Of a DNA stretch of 64,000 bases, positions 17,726 to 26,445 are shown piece after piece. The notes below the pieces were generated by a model. The model had not been told where the DNA came from, made no database searches, and worked only from the letters and a program-made list of their open reading frames with translations. The position numbers were made by a program, and so were the translations under genes. The DNA is taken from the NCBI RefSeq assembly GCF_002115755.1, contig NZ_JFKA01000005.1:310001-374000 (forward strand), written 5' to 3'. How positions within the stretch are numbered: the first letter of the stretch is position 1; each line of letters begins with the position of its first letter. The DNA comes from Thalassospira mesophila (GTDB taxonomy: Bacteria > Pseudomonadota > Alphaproteobacteria > Rhodospirillales > Thalassospiraceae).

Positions 17726-18601
17726 ATGGCCGCAGATATCGCAAGTGCGCAAAAACGCGCGCCATGGATACTGCTATCGCCGTCATTGACGACGATCGGA
17801 TTACTGCTTGTGATCCCCATGATGTTTATCGTGGTGTATTCATTCTGGCTGCGCACCGCCACCGGTGCCGACCAGGTCGGGTTTTATCTCGATAACTGGC
17901 AGGAAGTTCTTAGCGACGTTTTTTATCGCGACATCCTGTTTCAAACCCTGAAAATCGCCCTTTACACCACCATAATTTGCGCCTTTGTCGGCTATATCCC
18001 GGCCTATTTCGTTGCCAACACCAAGATGCGGTCCAAAACCTTGCTGTTGCTGATGTTAATGCTGCCCTTCTGGATCAGCTATATCATCCGCACCATGTCG
18101 TGGATCAATATCCTTGGCACATCAGGCGCGTTAAATGGCCTGCTTTTATGGGCTGGTATCATCGATAGCCCGCTCAACATGCTTTATAACCAGACCACGG
18201 TTGTTCTGGGCCTTGTGCATTATTTGCTGCCTTTTATGATTTTAAATGTCTATGTCAGCCTTGAGGGCATCGACAAAAACCTGACCGAAGCCGCCGAAAG
18301 CCTTGGCTGCAACGGGTTTCAGGCCTTTCGAGAGGTCACCCTGCCGTTGTCTTTTCCCGGCCTCGCTGCGGGCTCGCTTTTGTGTTTTGTGCTGGCGGCG
18401 GGCACCTATATCACCCCGCTAATTTTGGGCGGGCCGCGCGATGCGATGTTCGCCAATCTGGTCTATGAAGCCATCATTACGCAGTTAAACTGGCCGCTGG
18501 GTTCAGCACTATCGCTGGTGCTGCTGGCATTTCTGGGCGGGCTGGTTGTGATTTACACCCGTTATCTTGGCGTTGATCAAATCGCCAAAAGTTTCCGGTA
18601 A
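17726..18601 (+). CDS. ABC transporter permease, spermidine/putrescine (PotB/PotH) type
   Basis: A 291-residue inner-membrane permease with six predicted membrane segments. ATG 17726 follows GGGAGG. The EAA loop is LTEAAESLGCNGFQAFREVTLPLSFPGLAAG (about 188-218), typical of the PotB/PotH branch. It is the first gene of a long unidirectional cluster with the second permease, binding protein and ATPase. Family assignment is firm, while the actual cationic or amine substrate is open. Confidence 0.88.
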   Translation: MAADIASAQKRAPWILLSPSLTTIGLLLVIPMMFIVVYSFWLRTATGADQVGFYLDNWQEVLSDVFYRDILFQTLKIALYTTIICAFVGYIPAYFVANTKMRSKTLLLLMLMLPFWISYIIRTMSWINILGTSGALNGLLLWAGIIDSPLNMLYNQTTVVLGLVHYLLPFMILNVYVSLEGIDKNLTEAAESLGCNGFQAFREVTLPLSFPGLAAGSLLCFVLAAGTYITPLILGGPRDAMFANLVYEAIITQLNWPLGSALSLVLLAFLGGLVVIYTRYLGVDQIAKSFR

Positions 18602-18614
18602 GGGGGATATGGTC

Positions 18615-19421
18615 ATGACAAACGGCTGGTCCTGGATCCGCATTGCCACCATTCTGGTCTATCTGTTTTTATTCGCGCCCGTCGCGGTGGTCATTTTGCT
18701 GGCTTTTAACGCCAACCAGTTTGGCAGTTTCCCGATCGAAGGGTTTTCGCTGCGCTGGTTTAATTCGCTGCTGCATAACGATGCCATCGTGCGCGCCTTT
18801 AAAACATCGCTGTTACTGGGTGCCTTAACCAGCGCCATTTCCACAACAATTGGCACCATGGCCGCCGTTGCCATGGTCCGTTATGACTTTCCCGGCAAAA
18901 AGGCGATTTCCAGCCTGTTGATCGCCCCGATCCTGATCCCCGAAGTGGTTCTGGCGGTGGCATTGCTGCTGTTTTTACAGTTTCTGGAACTGCCGAAAAG
19001 TTTCGGCCTGCTGTTAATGGGCCATGTGGTGTTTACCTTGCCGTTCGTATTGCTGGTGGTGCAGGCACGCCTGGTATCGATACGCCGCGACGTTGAAGAA
19101 GCCGCCATGAGCCTGGGCGCAACGCCGATCCAGACATTTTTTGAAATCACCCTGCCCTTAATGTTACCGGCAGTGATGGCGGGAATGCTGTTTTCCTTCA
19201 CCATTTCGTTTGACGATATTACCGGCACCCTGTTTTGGAAACCGGGCGGTGTTGAAACCGTCCCCACCCAGATTTTTGCCATGCTGCGCAATTCCATCAG
19301 CCCGGAAATCAATGCGCTGGGGGCCGTTATGGTGATTTTCACCGTCGCCCTGCCCCTTATTGCCACCGCCATTGCCCGGCACATGTCGGCGCAACGCATG
19401 AAAGCCAAAACACAAAATTAA
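18615..19421 (+). CDS. ABC transporter permease, spermidine/putrescine (PotC/PotI) type
   Basis: A 268-residue permease with six membrane segments. AGGGGG lies eight bases before the ATG at 18615; an ATG six bases earlier is too close to it. The EAA loop is VEEAAMSLGATPIQTFFEITLPLMLPAVMAG. The C-terminal FDDITGTLFWKPGGVETVPTQIF pattern is typical of PotC-type subunits. It pairs with the permease at 17726-18601 and starts 13 bases after it. Confidence 0.88.
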   Translation: MTNGWSWIRIATILVYLFLFAPVAVVILLAFNANQFGSFPIEGFSLRWFNSLLHNDAIVRAFKTSLLLGALTSAISTTIGTMAAVAMVRYDFPGKKAISSLLIAPILIPEVVLAVALLLFLQFLELPKSFGLLLMGHVVFTLPFVLLVVQARLVSIRRDVEEAAMSLGATPIQTFFEITLPLMLPAVMAGMLFSFTISFDDITGTLFWKPGGVETVPTQIFAMLRNSISPEINALGAVMVIFTVALPLIATAIARHMSAQRMKAKTQN

Positions 19422-19496
19422 CGAAACGGGAAAACCCGTCGCCAATTGCCCAAACAAAATACAAAAACATCAAAACCTTTATCAGGAGGCTACCCG

Positions 19497-20651
19497 ATGG
19501 ATGACACAAAACGTTATGAACGCCTGTTAACCCGTTTTAAAAACGGCGAAATCAGCCGCCGCACCTTTTTAACTGTACTGGGTGCCGCCGGGGCCACCGC
19601 CGGCATTATGGGCGGGCCAATGGGCATGTTGGTTAATTCCGCCAAGGCCGCAACACCCGAACAGGTCCGTTTCGACGGCTGGGGCGGTGTGGTTTCCGAA
19701 GCCTTTGAAAAATACGCCTTTGCGCCTTACACCCAAAAAACCGGCATCAAGGTTGTATCGGGTACATTTGGCGGCGCCGATGAATATCTGGCACGGGTTA
19801 AGTCCAGCCAGCCCGGCGAATTTAACCTCGCCCATCTTTCGGGTGTGTTTGATTATGCCCGTTATCACAATATGGAGCTTAGCTCCGAGCTGAACGAAGA
19901 TAACATTCCGAATTTGAAAACCGTGATCCCCAATCTGATCACACCGCTTCGCAAAATTTCAAACGGCAAACTTTCCGCTGTTCCCTATGACTATGGCACC
20001 ACCGGCATTGCCTATAATCGCAAACATATCAGCGATGACGAAGCCAAAGCCAAGGGCGCGAAGCTGATGGTTGATGACGCCTATAAAGGCAAAATCGGTG
20101 GCTGGGCCGAATGGAAAACCCGTATCTGGTACGGTGCCCTGCAATCGGACCAGAACCCCAACGACATTCAGGACATCGAAGCCGTTTGGGACATGATCCG
20201 CAAGCACCGCGACCTGGCCCTGAAATACTGGACATCGGGTGCCGAACTGATGAGCCTTCTGGCCGAAGAAGAAATCTATGTCACCGAAGGCTGGTCGGGC
20301 CGTATTCGCGCCTTACAAGATCAGGGCCACGACATTGGCTATTACGACCCCAAAGGCGGCCTTGGCTGGCAGGAATGCATCTTTGTTCTTAAAGGAAGCC
20401 CGATGGCGGCCTGTGAAGAACTGTTGAATTTCATGCTGGAGCCAGACGTCGCCATAGCCGTTGCCGAAGGCCAATCCTATCCGCCCGCACTCGACCCGAA
20501 AAAGGTTGAACTGGGCAAAGTCATTCCGACCCTGCCCGCCTTTGACCCCAGCGGCACCCTTGACGGGCTTAGCTTCTTTGATCCGGCATACTGGAACAAA
20601 AACGAAGCGGACTGGTCCAAGAAATTTTCGCGGGTCCAGCGCGGCTATTAA
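19497..20651 (+). CDS. ABC transporter binding protein, PotD/PotF type, Tat-exported
   Basis: A 384-residue extracytoplasmic binding protein. ATG at 19497 is preceded by AGGAGG. The N-terminus carries a twin-arginine motif ISRRTFLTVLG (19-29) followed by a hydrophobic stretch and AKA at about 49-51, so it is predicted to be folded before Tat export; Sec export is usual for Pot binding proteins. The fold is of the type 2 spermidine/putrescine class (FDGWGGVVSEAFEKYAF, YDYGTTGIAYN). It should define the specificity of the transporter. A hairpin follows the stop. Confidence 0.88.
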   Translation: MDDTKRYERLLTRFKNGEISRRTFLTVLGAAGATAGIMGGPMGMLVNSAKAATPEQVRFDGWGGVVSEAFEKYAFAPYTQKTGIKVVSGTFGGADEYLARVKSSQPGEFNLAHLSGVFDYARYHNMELSSELNEDNIPNLKTVIPNLITPLRKISNGKLSAVPYDYGTTGIAYNRKHISDDEAKAKGAKLMVDDAYKGKIGGWAEWKTRIWYGALQSDQNPNDIQDIEAVWDMIRKHRDLALKYWTSGAELMSLLAEEEIYVTEGWSGRIRALQDQGHDIGYYDPKGGLGWQECIFVLKGSPMAACEELLNFMLEPDVAIAVAEGQSYPPALDPKKVELGKVIPTLPAFDPSGTLDGLSFFDPAYWNKNEADWSKKFSRVQRGY

Positions 20652-20676
20652 CACCGCTTCAAACCTGTGACGACAC

Positions 20677-20718
20677 CCCGGCCCCGGTGGCCTCTCCCTG
20701 TTGCGGGGCCGGGTTGTT
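20677..20718 (+). terminator. Terminator-like hairpin after the binding-protein gene
   Basis: CCCGGCCCC (20677-20685) pairs with GGGGCCGGG (20705-20713), followed by TTGTTTTT. It lies inside the operon, between the binding protein and ATPase, and probably attenuates downstream expression. Confidence 0.8.
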
Positions 20719-20747
20719 TTTACTGCCACGAACGAAGGTATGGAAGA

Positions 20748-21845
20748 ATGGGCGAACGCCAGAATGCTGTTGAAATGCGCAATGTCGTTAAACGATATGG
20801 CGACTTCACCGCCGTAAAACGGATGGACCTGACCGTCCCCGACAACAGCTTTGTTACGTTTTTGGGGCCGTCGGGCTGTGGCAAAACCACCACGCTGCGT
20901 ATGATCGCGGGGCTAACCGACATCACCGAAGGCGATCTTGTAATCCGCGATAAACGGGTCAATGAATTGCCCATTCACAAACGCAATCTGGGGTTGGTGT
21001 TTCAAAATTACGCCCTGTTTCCCCATAAAACCATTTTCGATAACATCGCCTTTGGCCTGAAATACCGCAAGGTCAGCAAAGCCGACATTGCCCAAAAGGT
21101 CAAAAATGCGCTCGACCTTGTGCAATTGCCCAATGTTGGTGACCGCTATCCCAACCAGCTTTCCGGTGGGCAGCAACAGCGCATTGCGCTGGCCCGCGCC
21201 ATTGTGATCCAGCCCGATGTTTTGTTGCTTGACGAACCTTTATCCGCCCTTGATGCCAATCTGCGCGAAGAAATGAGGGTGGAGCTAAAACGCATTCAGC
21301 GCGAACTGGGTGTTGCCACCGTTTTTGTCACCCATGACCAGTCCGAGGCCCTGGCCATGTCGGACAAACTGGTGGTGATGAACAATGGTGTGGTCGAGCA
21401 GGAAGGGGCGCCCGAAGAGGTTTACAACAACCCGGTTTCCGCCTTTGTTGCCGATTTTCTGGGGCACTCCAACATTATCGCCGGTGCCTTGGCCGGTGAC
21501 GGTGGCGAGGTGACGCCGGTTGAATTGCACGGCGGACAAACCTTGCTGACCACCGCCCATCAGGTCAGCCGGGTGAACAACCAACAGCAGGTTCGTGCCG
21601 TTATCCGCGCCGAAAAAATTGCTCTCTCGGATCAAGATAACAGCAGTGCCGATACTGTTGCCATTCCCGGCAAGGTTAAAACCGTTGATTATCTGGGACA
21701 AATGGCCCGCTATTTTGTCACCGCCGCCGGGCGCGACTGGCAGGTTATCAACCCCATTGATTACCGCCCCTTTGGCGAAGGTGCCGATATTTTTATGCAT
21801 ATCGCCGCGCGTAATTGTGTGTTGTTACCCGGTCACGCAGACTGA
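20748..21845 (+). CDS. ABC transporter ATP-binding protein, PotA/PotG type
   Basis: A 365-residue ATPase. ATG 20748 is preceded by GGAAG. Walker A GPSGCGKT is at 40-47, the signature LSGGQQQRIALARA near 137-150, Walker B LLLDEPLSALD near 157-167, and the H-loop VFVTHDQSEALAMS thereafter. The C-terminal third is a TOBE-type domain, typical for the PotA/FbpC subfamily. It completes the four-gene transporter; 27 bases separate it from the aminotransferase gene. Confidence 0.92.
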   Translation: MGERQNAVEMRNVVKRYGDFTAVKRMDLTVPDNSFVTFLGPSGCGKTTTLRMIAGLTDITEGDLVIRDKRVNELPIHKRNLGLVFQNYALFPHKTIFDNIAFGLKYRKVSKADIAQKVKNALDLVQLPNVGDRYPNQLSGGQQQRIALARAIVIQPDVLLLDEPLSALDANLREEMRVELKRIQRELGVATVFVTHDQSEALAMSDKLVVMNNGVVEQEGAPEEVYNNPVSAFVADFLGHSNIIAGALAGDGGEVTPVELHGGQTLLTTAHQVSRVNNQQQVRAVIRAEKIALSDQDNSSADTVAIPGKVKTVDYLGQMARYFVTAAGRDWQVINPIDYRPFGEGADIFMHIAARNCVLLPGHAD

Positions 21846-21872
21846 TCGACCGGTTCAGGAAAGCCCCCCGAA

Positions 21873-23267
21873 ATGACGTCCAAAATGACACCTGAAAAGA
21901 CAAAACCCGGACATAACCGGGAATCCCGCCTGTTTTATCAAAGCCGATCCCGCCGCCCCCTGATTGACCATGCCAAGGGCGTTTACATGTGGGATGTGGA
22001 TAGCAAACGCTATATTGATGCGTCAAGCGGGGCCATGGTCAGCAATATTGGCCATAGCGACCCGCGCGTGATTGCCGCCATGCAAGACCAGATGCAAAAG
22101 GCGACTTTTGCCTATCGCCTGCATTTTGAAAACGAGGCCGCCGAAAATCTGGCGTGGCGTTTGGCCGAACGCGCACCGGGCGATCTCGAACGGGTGTTTT
22201 TTGTATCAGGCGGGTCCGAAGCCGTTGAAAGCTGCCTGAAACTGGCGCGCCAATACGCCCTTGCCATTGGCGAAGCACAGCGTTTCAAAGTCATTTCGCG
22301 CTTTCCCAGCTATCATGGCTCAACACTCGGCGCGCTGGCCATCACCGGCTATACCCCCATGCACGCGCCCTTTGCCCCGATGATGGTCGATCAACCCAAA
22401 ATCCCTGCGCCCACCTGCTACCTTGACCGCGATGATCTTAGCGATCATGACCGGGGGCTGAAATACGCCAACATGCTGGAAGCCGAAATTTTACGCCAAG
22501 GCCCGGAAACCGTGCTGGCATTTATCATGGAACCGGTTGGCGGGGCGGCCACCGGCGCACTTGTCGCACCCGATAGTTATTACGCCCGCATTCGCGAAAT
22601 TTGCGACCAATACGGCATTTTGCTGATTTACGATGAAGTCATGACCGGTGCCGGGCGCACCGGTACCTATTTTGCCGCCGAACACTGGAACATCGTGCCC
22701 GATATTCTGGCCGTCTCCAAGGGGCTGGCAGCGGGCTATGTGCCGCTGGGTGCCATGATCGCACCTGACCGCATTGTCGGCCCGGTGCTGGACCATGGCG
22801 GGTTTATTCACGGCTATACCTATGCGGGCAACCCGATTGCCTGTGCTGCGGGCAATGCGGTGCTTGATGTCATTGAACAAGACGACCTTCTGGCCAATGC
22901 CGCCCAATCAGGCGCGGCGCTAAAGGCCGAACTCACCAAGCTGATGGCCCAACATGCCATGATTGGCGATGTGCGCGGCCTTGGCCTGATGCTGGCGATT
23001 GAACTGGTGGCCAATCGCGACAGCATGGAACCGATTGCGCCAAAACACATGGCTGCGGCCCGCTTGGTTGATATCGCCTATGACAAGGGATTAATCATTT
23101 ACTGGCGGCGCACGCGGGGCGGTTATCGGGGCGACCACGTTATGATCTGCCCGCCCTTAACCATCACACCTGACCAGTTCGACGATATCCTGATCCCGCT
23201 CAACGAAGCCTTGGCCGAACTTGCGACCGAATTAAAACAGGCCGGAGGTTTTGATCATGGCGGATAA
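21873..23267 (+). CDS. Class III aminotransferase, omega-amino acid/beta-amino acid type
   Basis: A 464-residue PLP enzyme of class III. Visible are SGGSEAVES (112-120), DEVMTGAGR (254-262) and the Schiff-base lysine K283 in AVSKGLAAGY. The N-terminal LFYQSRSRRPLIDHAKGVYMWDVDSKRYID is typical of aminotransferases acting on omega- or beta-amino acids and of unassigned relatives. Since the next gene is a BKACE enzyme that consumes beta-keto acids, an attractive reading is that this enzyme makes the beta-keto acid from a beta-amino acid; that is inference. Its last 11 bases overlap the BKACE gene. Confidence 0.85.
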   Translation: MTSKMTPEKTKPGHNRESRLFYQSRSRRPLIDHAKGVYMWDVDSKRYIDASSGAMVSNIGHSDPRVIAAMQDQMQKATFAYRLHFENEAAENLAWRLAERAPGDLERVFFVSGGSEAVESCLKLARQYALAIGEAQRFKVISRFPSYHGSTLGALAITGYTPMHAPFAPMMVDQPKIPAPTCYLDRDDLSDHDRGLKYANMLEAEILRQGPETVLAFIMEPVGGAATGALVAPDSYYARIREICDQYGILLIYDEVMTGAGRTGTYFAAEHWNIVPDILAVSKGLAAGYVPLGAMIAPDRIVGPVLDHGGFIHGYTYAGNPIACAAGNAVLDVIEQDDLLANAAQSGAALKAELTKLMAQHAMIGDVRGLGLMLAIELVANRDSMEPIAPKHMAAARLVDIAYDKGLIIYWRRTRGGYRGDHVMICPPLTITPDQFDDILIPLNEALAELATELKQAGGFDHGG

Positions 23268-24186
23268 GGTTATCATCACCTGTGCGGTTACCGGGTCGGT
23301 TCATACCCCGTCCATGAGCCGCTATTTGCCAATAACCCCCGATGAAATTGCCGAACAGGCGATTGCAGCGGCCAATGCCGGTGCGGCAATTTTACATTTG
23401 CACGCCCGGGACCCCAAAACAGGTTTTCCGGCACCCGACCCGGCTTTGTTCATGCAGTTCCTGCCGCGCATCAAAGATGCCACCGACGCCGTTATCAACA
23501 TTTCAACGGGCGGCGGCATGACCATGACGGTCGAGCAACGCATACAAGCTGCACAACAAGCCGCCCCCGAAATGGCGTCGCTAAACCTGGGCACCATGAA
23601 TTTCGGCCTGTTTCCAGCCCTTAATCGCAAAACAGAATGGCAATATGACTGGGAACCGGAATTTTTGGAAAACAGCCGGGATTTCGTATTTAAAAATACT
23701 TTTTCAGATATAGAAATAATGCTGGCGAAATTGGGCGAAGCCAACGGCACCCGGTTTGAATTTGAATGCTACGATGTCGGCCATCTTTATACCCTGGCCC
23801 ATTATGTCGATCGCGGTCTGGTCAAAGGGCCGATCTTTTTGCAATTCGTGCTGGGTATTCTCGGCGGCATTGGTGCCGACCCTGAAAACCTGATCCATAT
23901 GAAAGCCACTGCCGACCGGCTTTTTGGCGATCAATACCGGTTTTCAGTCCTGGGGGCCGGACGCCATCAAATCCCGTTTGCCACCATGTCAGCCAGCATG
24001 GGCGGGCATGTGCGTGTCGGGCTTGAGGATAATCTTTATATCCGCAAGGGCGAACTGGCGCAAAACAACGCCGAACAGGTATTTAAAATTCGCGAGATAT
24101 TGGCCGGATTGAACCTTGAAATTGCCACCCCCGACGAAGCCCGTGCAATGCTGGGCCTAAAGGGTGCGGATAACGTTTCGTTTTAA
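23257..24186 (+). CDS. BKACE (DUF849) beta-keto acid cleavage enzyme
   Basis: A 309-residue TIM-barrel enzyme of the 3-keto-5-aminohexanoate cleavage family. ATG 23257 has GGAGG eight bases upstream, giving MADKVIITCAVTGSVHTP. The Zn ligands H47 and H49 in AILHLHARDP are visible. Known members condense a beta-keto acid with acetyl-CoA to give acetoacetate and a new CoA ester; characterised substrates include 3-keto-5-aminohexanoate and dehydrocarnitine. Overlap with the aminotransferase gene implies translational coupling. The specificity cannot be read from the sequence by eye. Confidence 0.88.
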   Translation: MADKVIITCAVTGSVHTPSMSRYLPITPDEIAEQAIAAANAGAAILHLHARDPKTGFPAPDPALFMQFLPRIKDATDAVINISTGGGMTMTVEQRIQAAQQAAPEMASLNLGTMNFGLFPALNRKTEWQYDWEPEFLENSRDFVFKNTFSDIEIMLAKLGEANGTRFEFECYDVGHLYTLAHYVDRGLVKGPIFLQFVLGILGGIGADPENLIHMKATADRLFGDQYRFSVLGAGRHQIPFATMSASMGGHVRVGLEDNLYIRKGELAQNNAEQVFKIREILAGLNLEIATPDEARAMLGLKGADNVSF

Positions 24187-24260
24187 CTGATCCGGTTCTG
24201 ATAAATCCATCGCGCCAGCACCATGACCACCACCACCATCAGCAATGAAAGGGCGGCCCG

Positions 24261-25295
24261 ATGATGCATGCCTATTTTTCACCCGATCAAATGTTGCACC
24301 ACGGCCAGACTTTTATGGTGGGTGGCGAACGAAAACCCATTCCCGAGGTGCCCGAGCGCGCTGAAATCCTTAATTCGGCGCTTGGAAAACTCGGCATCAT
24401 CCCGCAAAACCCGGCTGATTTCGGGCTGGCGCCAATCGCACAGGTACATTCGCCAGAATATTTGCGTTTTTTGGAAAACATCCATCATAACTGGCGCGCT
24501 GCGGGCGGGGCCGAAATTGTCGTGCCCCATATTCACCCGTTTGACCGTACCGGCCCCTACCCGCAAACACCCGCCGCACAGGCCGGTTTTCATTTGGGCG
24601 ATACATCCTGCCCGGTTTCGGCCACCACATGGCAATCGGCGCGCAGCAGTGCCAATTGTGCTGTCGCTGCAGCCCGCCATGTGCGCGATGACAATAATGC
24701 CGATTGCGCCTATGCGCTGTGCCGCCCGCCCGGCCACCATGCCAGCCGCGATATTGCCGGGGGGTTTTGTTACCTGAACAATTCCGCCATTGCCGCCCGG
24801 CAACTGCGCGAACAATTTGGCCGCGTCGCCATCCTTGATATCGACCTGCATCATGGCAACGGCACCCAGCATATATTTTATGATTGCGACGATGTTTTAA
24901 CCGTGTCGATTCATGCCGACCCGGCGCAATTTTACCCCTTTTACTGGGGCCATGCCCAGGAACGCGGAACAGGCCGGGGATTGGGATATAACCACAACAT
25001 TCCCCTGCCCCTTGGCAGCGGCGATGATGTGTTTTTATCGGCCCTGGATCGCGCAACCGACATCATCCATCATTATGCGCCCGGCGCTTTGGTTCTCGCC
25101 TGCGGGCTGGATGCCTCACGCGATGATCCGTTTGGCGGCTTAACCGTCAGCACCGGCGGGTTTGGTAAAATCGCCCGTAAAATCAGCTTGATCGGCCTGC
25201 CCACCGTGATAGTTCAGGAAGGGGGCTATGTCAGCCCAACGCTGGCCGATAATCTGGTGCAGTTTTTAGGAAGTTTTGCGGAGGCACGATCATGA
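24261..25295 (+). CDS. Histone deacetylase-family amidohydrolase, acetylpolyamine amidohydrolase-like
   Basis: A 344-residue class II HDAC-fold protein of the length seen in bacterial acetylpolyamine amidohydrolases. The two active-site histidines are H159-H160 in RPPGHHASRD, Zn ligands are D195 and H197 in DIDLHHGNGTQ plus an aspartate in CGLDASRDDPFGG (about 284), and the catalytic tyrosine is Y323 in QEGGYV. The N-terminal YFSPDQMLHHGQTFMVGGERKPIPEVPER is characteristic of the AphA type. It would remove an acetyl or acyl group from a polyamine-like compound. It overlaps the next gene by four bases (ATGA). Confidence 0.87.
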   Translation: MMHAYFSPDQMLHHGQTFMVGGERKPIPEVPERAEILNSALGKLGIIPQNPADFGLAPIAQVHSPEYLRFLENIHHNWRAAGGAEIVVPHIHPFDRTGPYPQTPAAQAGFHLGDTSCPVSATTWQSARSSANCAVAAARHVRDDNNADCAYALCRPPGHHASRDIAGGFCYLNNSAIAARQLREQFGRVAILDIDLHHGNGTQHIFYDCDDVLTVSIHADPAQFYPFYWGHAQERGTGRGLGYNHNIPLPLGSGDDVFLSALDRATDIIHHYAPGALVLACGLDASRDDPFGGLTVSTGGFGKIARKISLIGLPTVIVQEGGYVSPTLADNLVQFLGSFAEARS

Positions 25296-26428
25296 TCACA
25301 GCTGACATTATCATTATTGGCGGCGGTATCGCCGGGATGTCTGCAGCATATTTTTTGGCCAAGAAAGGCAAAAAAGTGATTGTGCTCGAACGCGAAGATC
25401 AGCCTGGCTATCACAGCACGGGCCGGTCCGCAGCGCTATATAGTGAAACATACGGTCCCAAAATCATTCGCAAAATGTCGACCGCAAGCAAGGCATTTTT
25501 TCTGTCACCGCCCGACGGTTTCACATCCCACCCGATTCTGACCCCGCGCGGTGTTATTGTTACCGCCATGCCCGGTGAAGAAGCCAAGTTTGACGAGCTT
25601 TTAACCGAAGGCCGTGCCAACGGGGCAAATGTGATCGCCCTTAGCCCCGAACAAATTGCCGAACTGGTGCCGATTGTTAAGCCCGAACTTTTGATCGGCG
25701 GGGCGCTAGAAACCGATGCCATGGATATTGATGTCCATGCGTTGCATTGGGGGTTTATTGCCCAGTTTAAAAAGATGGGCGGCACGATTGTGACCCGGGC
25801 CGATGTAACCGGCATTGAAAAAACAGGCGTTGAATGGCAGGTAACAATTGGCAATGGCGACGTTTTTAAGGGCACCGTTGTTGTAAATGCCGCCGGGGCA
25901 TGGGCCGATGAAATTGCGAAACAGGCACAGATCAAACCCCTTGGCCTAACCCCCAAACGCCGCACGGCCGTGATGATTGACCTGCCCGCCGGAATGAATG
26001 CCGATCATTGGCATATGGTTTCCAGCATTGATGAAGGCCTGTATTTCAAACCCGATGCCGGGCGTTTGCTGGTATCTCCCGCCGATGCCACCCCCACCAT
26101 CCCGCAAGATGCCCAGCCCGAAGAACTTGACATTGCCATTACGATTGACCGGCTGGTAACCGCCACCACCCTGACGGTAAACCGCCCCGGCGAAAGCTGG
26201 GCCGGGCTGCGCAGTTTCTTTGCCGATGGCGACCCGGTTTCGGGTTTTGACCCCGACCATGGCGGTTTTTACTGGCTGGCGGGACAAGGCGGATACGGCA
26301 TTCAAACCGCACCGGCAATGGGCGAATATGCCGCCTGCATGATTTGCGGCGAAGATGTTCCCGCCGCAATGCAAAAACTGGGTGTAACCCAGGCCGCATT
26401 ATCGCCCACCCGGCTGTCCCTGTCTTAA
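25292..26428 (+). CDS. FAD-dependent oxidoreductase, D-arginine dehydrogenase (DauA)-like
   Basis: A 378-residue DAO-superfamily flavoprotein. The FAD motif IIIIGGGIAGMSAAYFLAKKG is at 6-26, then QPGYHSTGRSAALYSETYG. From memory, these and the segments LTPKRRTAVMIDLP, LYFKPDAGRLLVSPAD, WAGLRSFFADGDPV, GQGGYGIQTAPAMGE and LSPTRLSLS align along the whole length with Pseudomonas DauA, which oxidises D-arginine and other D-amino acids to the imino/keto acid. The first codons overlap the preceding deacetylase gene, so the product may act on the deacylated compound. Substrate is inferred. Confidence 0.8.
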   Translation: MITADIIIIGGGIAGMSAAYFLAKKGKKVIVLEREDQPGYHSTGRSAALYSETYGPKIIRKMSTASKAFFLSPPDGFTSHPILTPRGVIVTAMPGEEAKFDELLTEGRANGANVIALSPEQIAELVPIVKPELLIGGALETDAMDIDVHALHWGFIAQFKKMGGTIVTRADVTGIEKTGVEWQVTIGNGDVFKGTVVVNAAGAWADEIAKQAQIKPLGLTPKRRTAVMIDLPAGMNADHWHMVSSIDEGLYFKPDAGRLLVSPADATPTIPQDAQPEELDIAITIDRLVTATTLTVNRPGESWAGLRSFFADGDPVSGFDPDHGGFYWLAGQGGYGIQTAPAMGEYAACMICGEDVPAAMQKLGVTQAALSPTRLSLS

Positions 26429-26445
26429 CGCAAAGGTTTCCAACC

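Noticed and set aside
24397-25056. 219-codon minus-strand frame
   Set aside because: It is antisense to the HDAC-like gene and lacks a recognisable fold.
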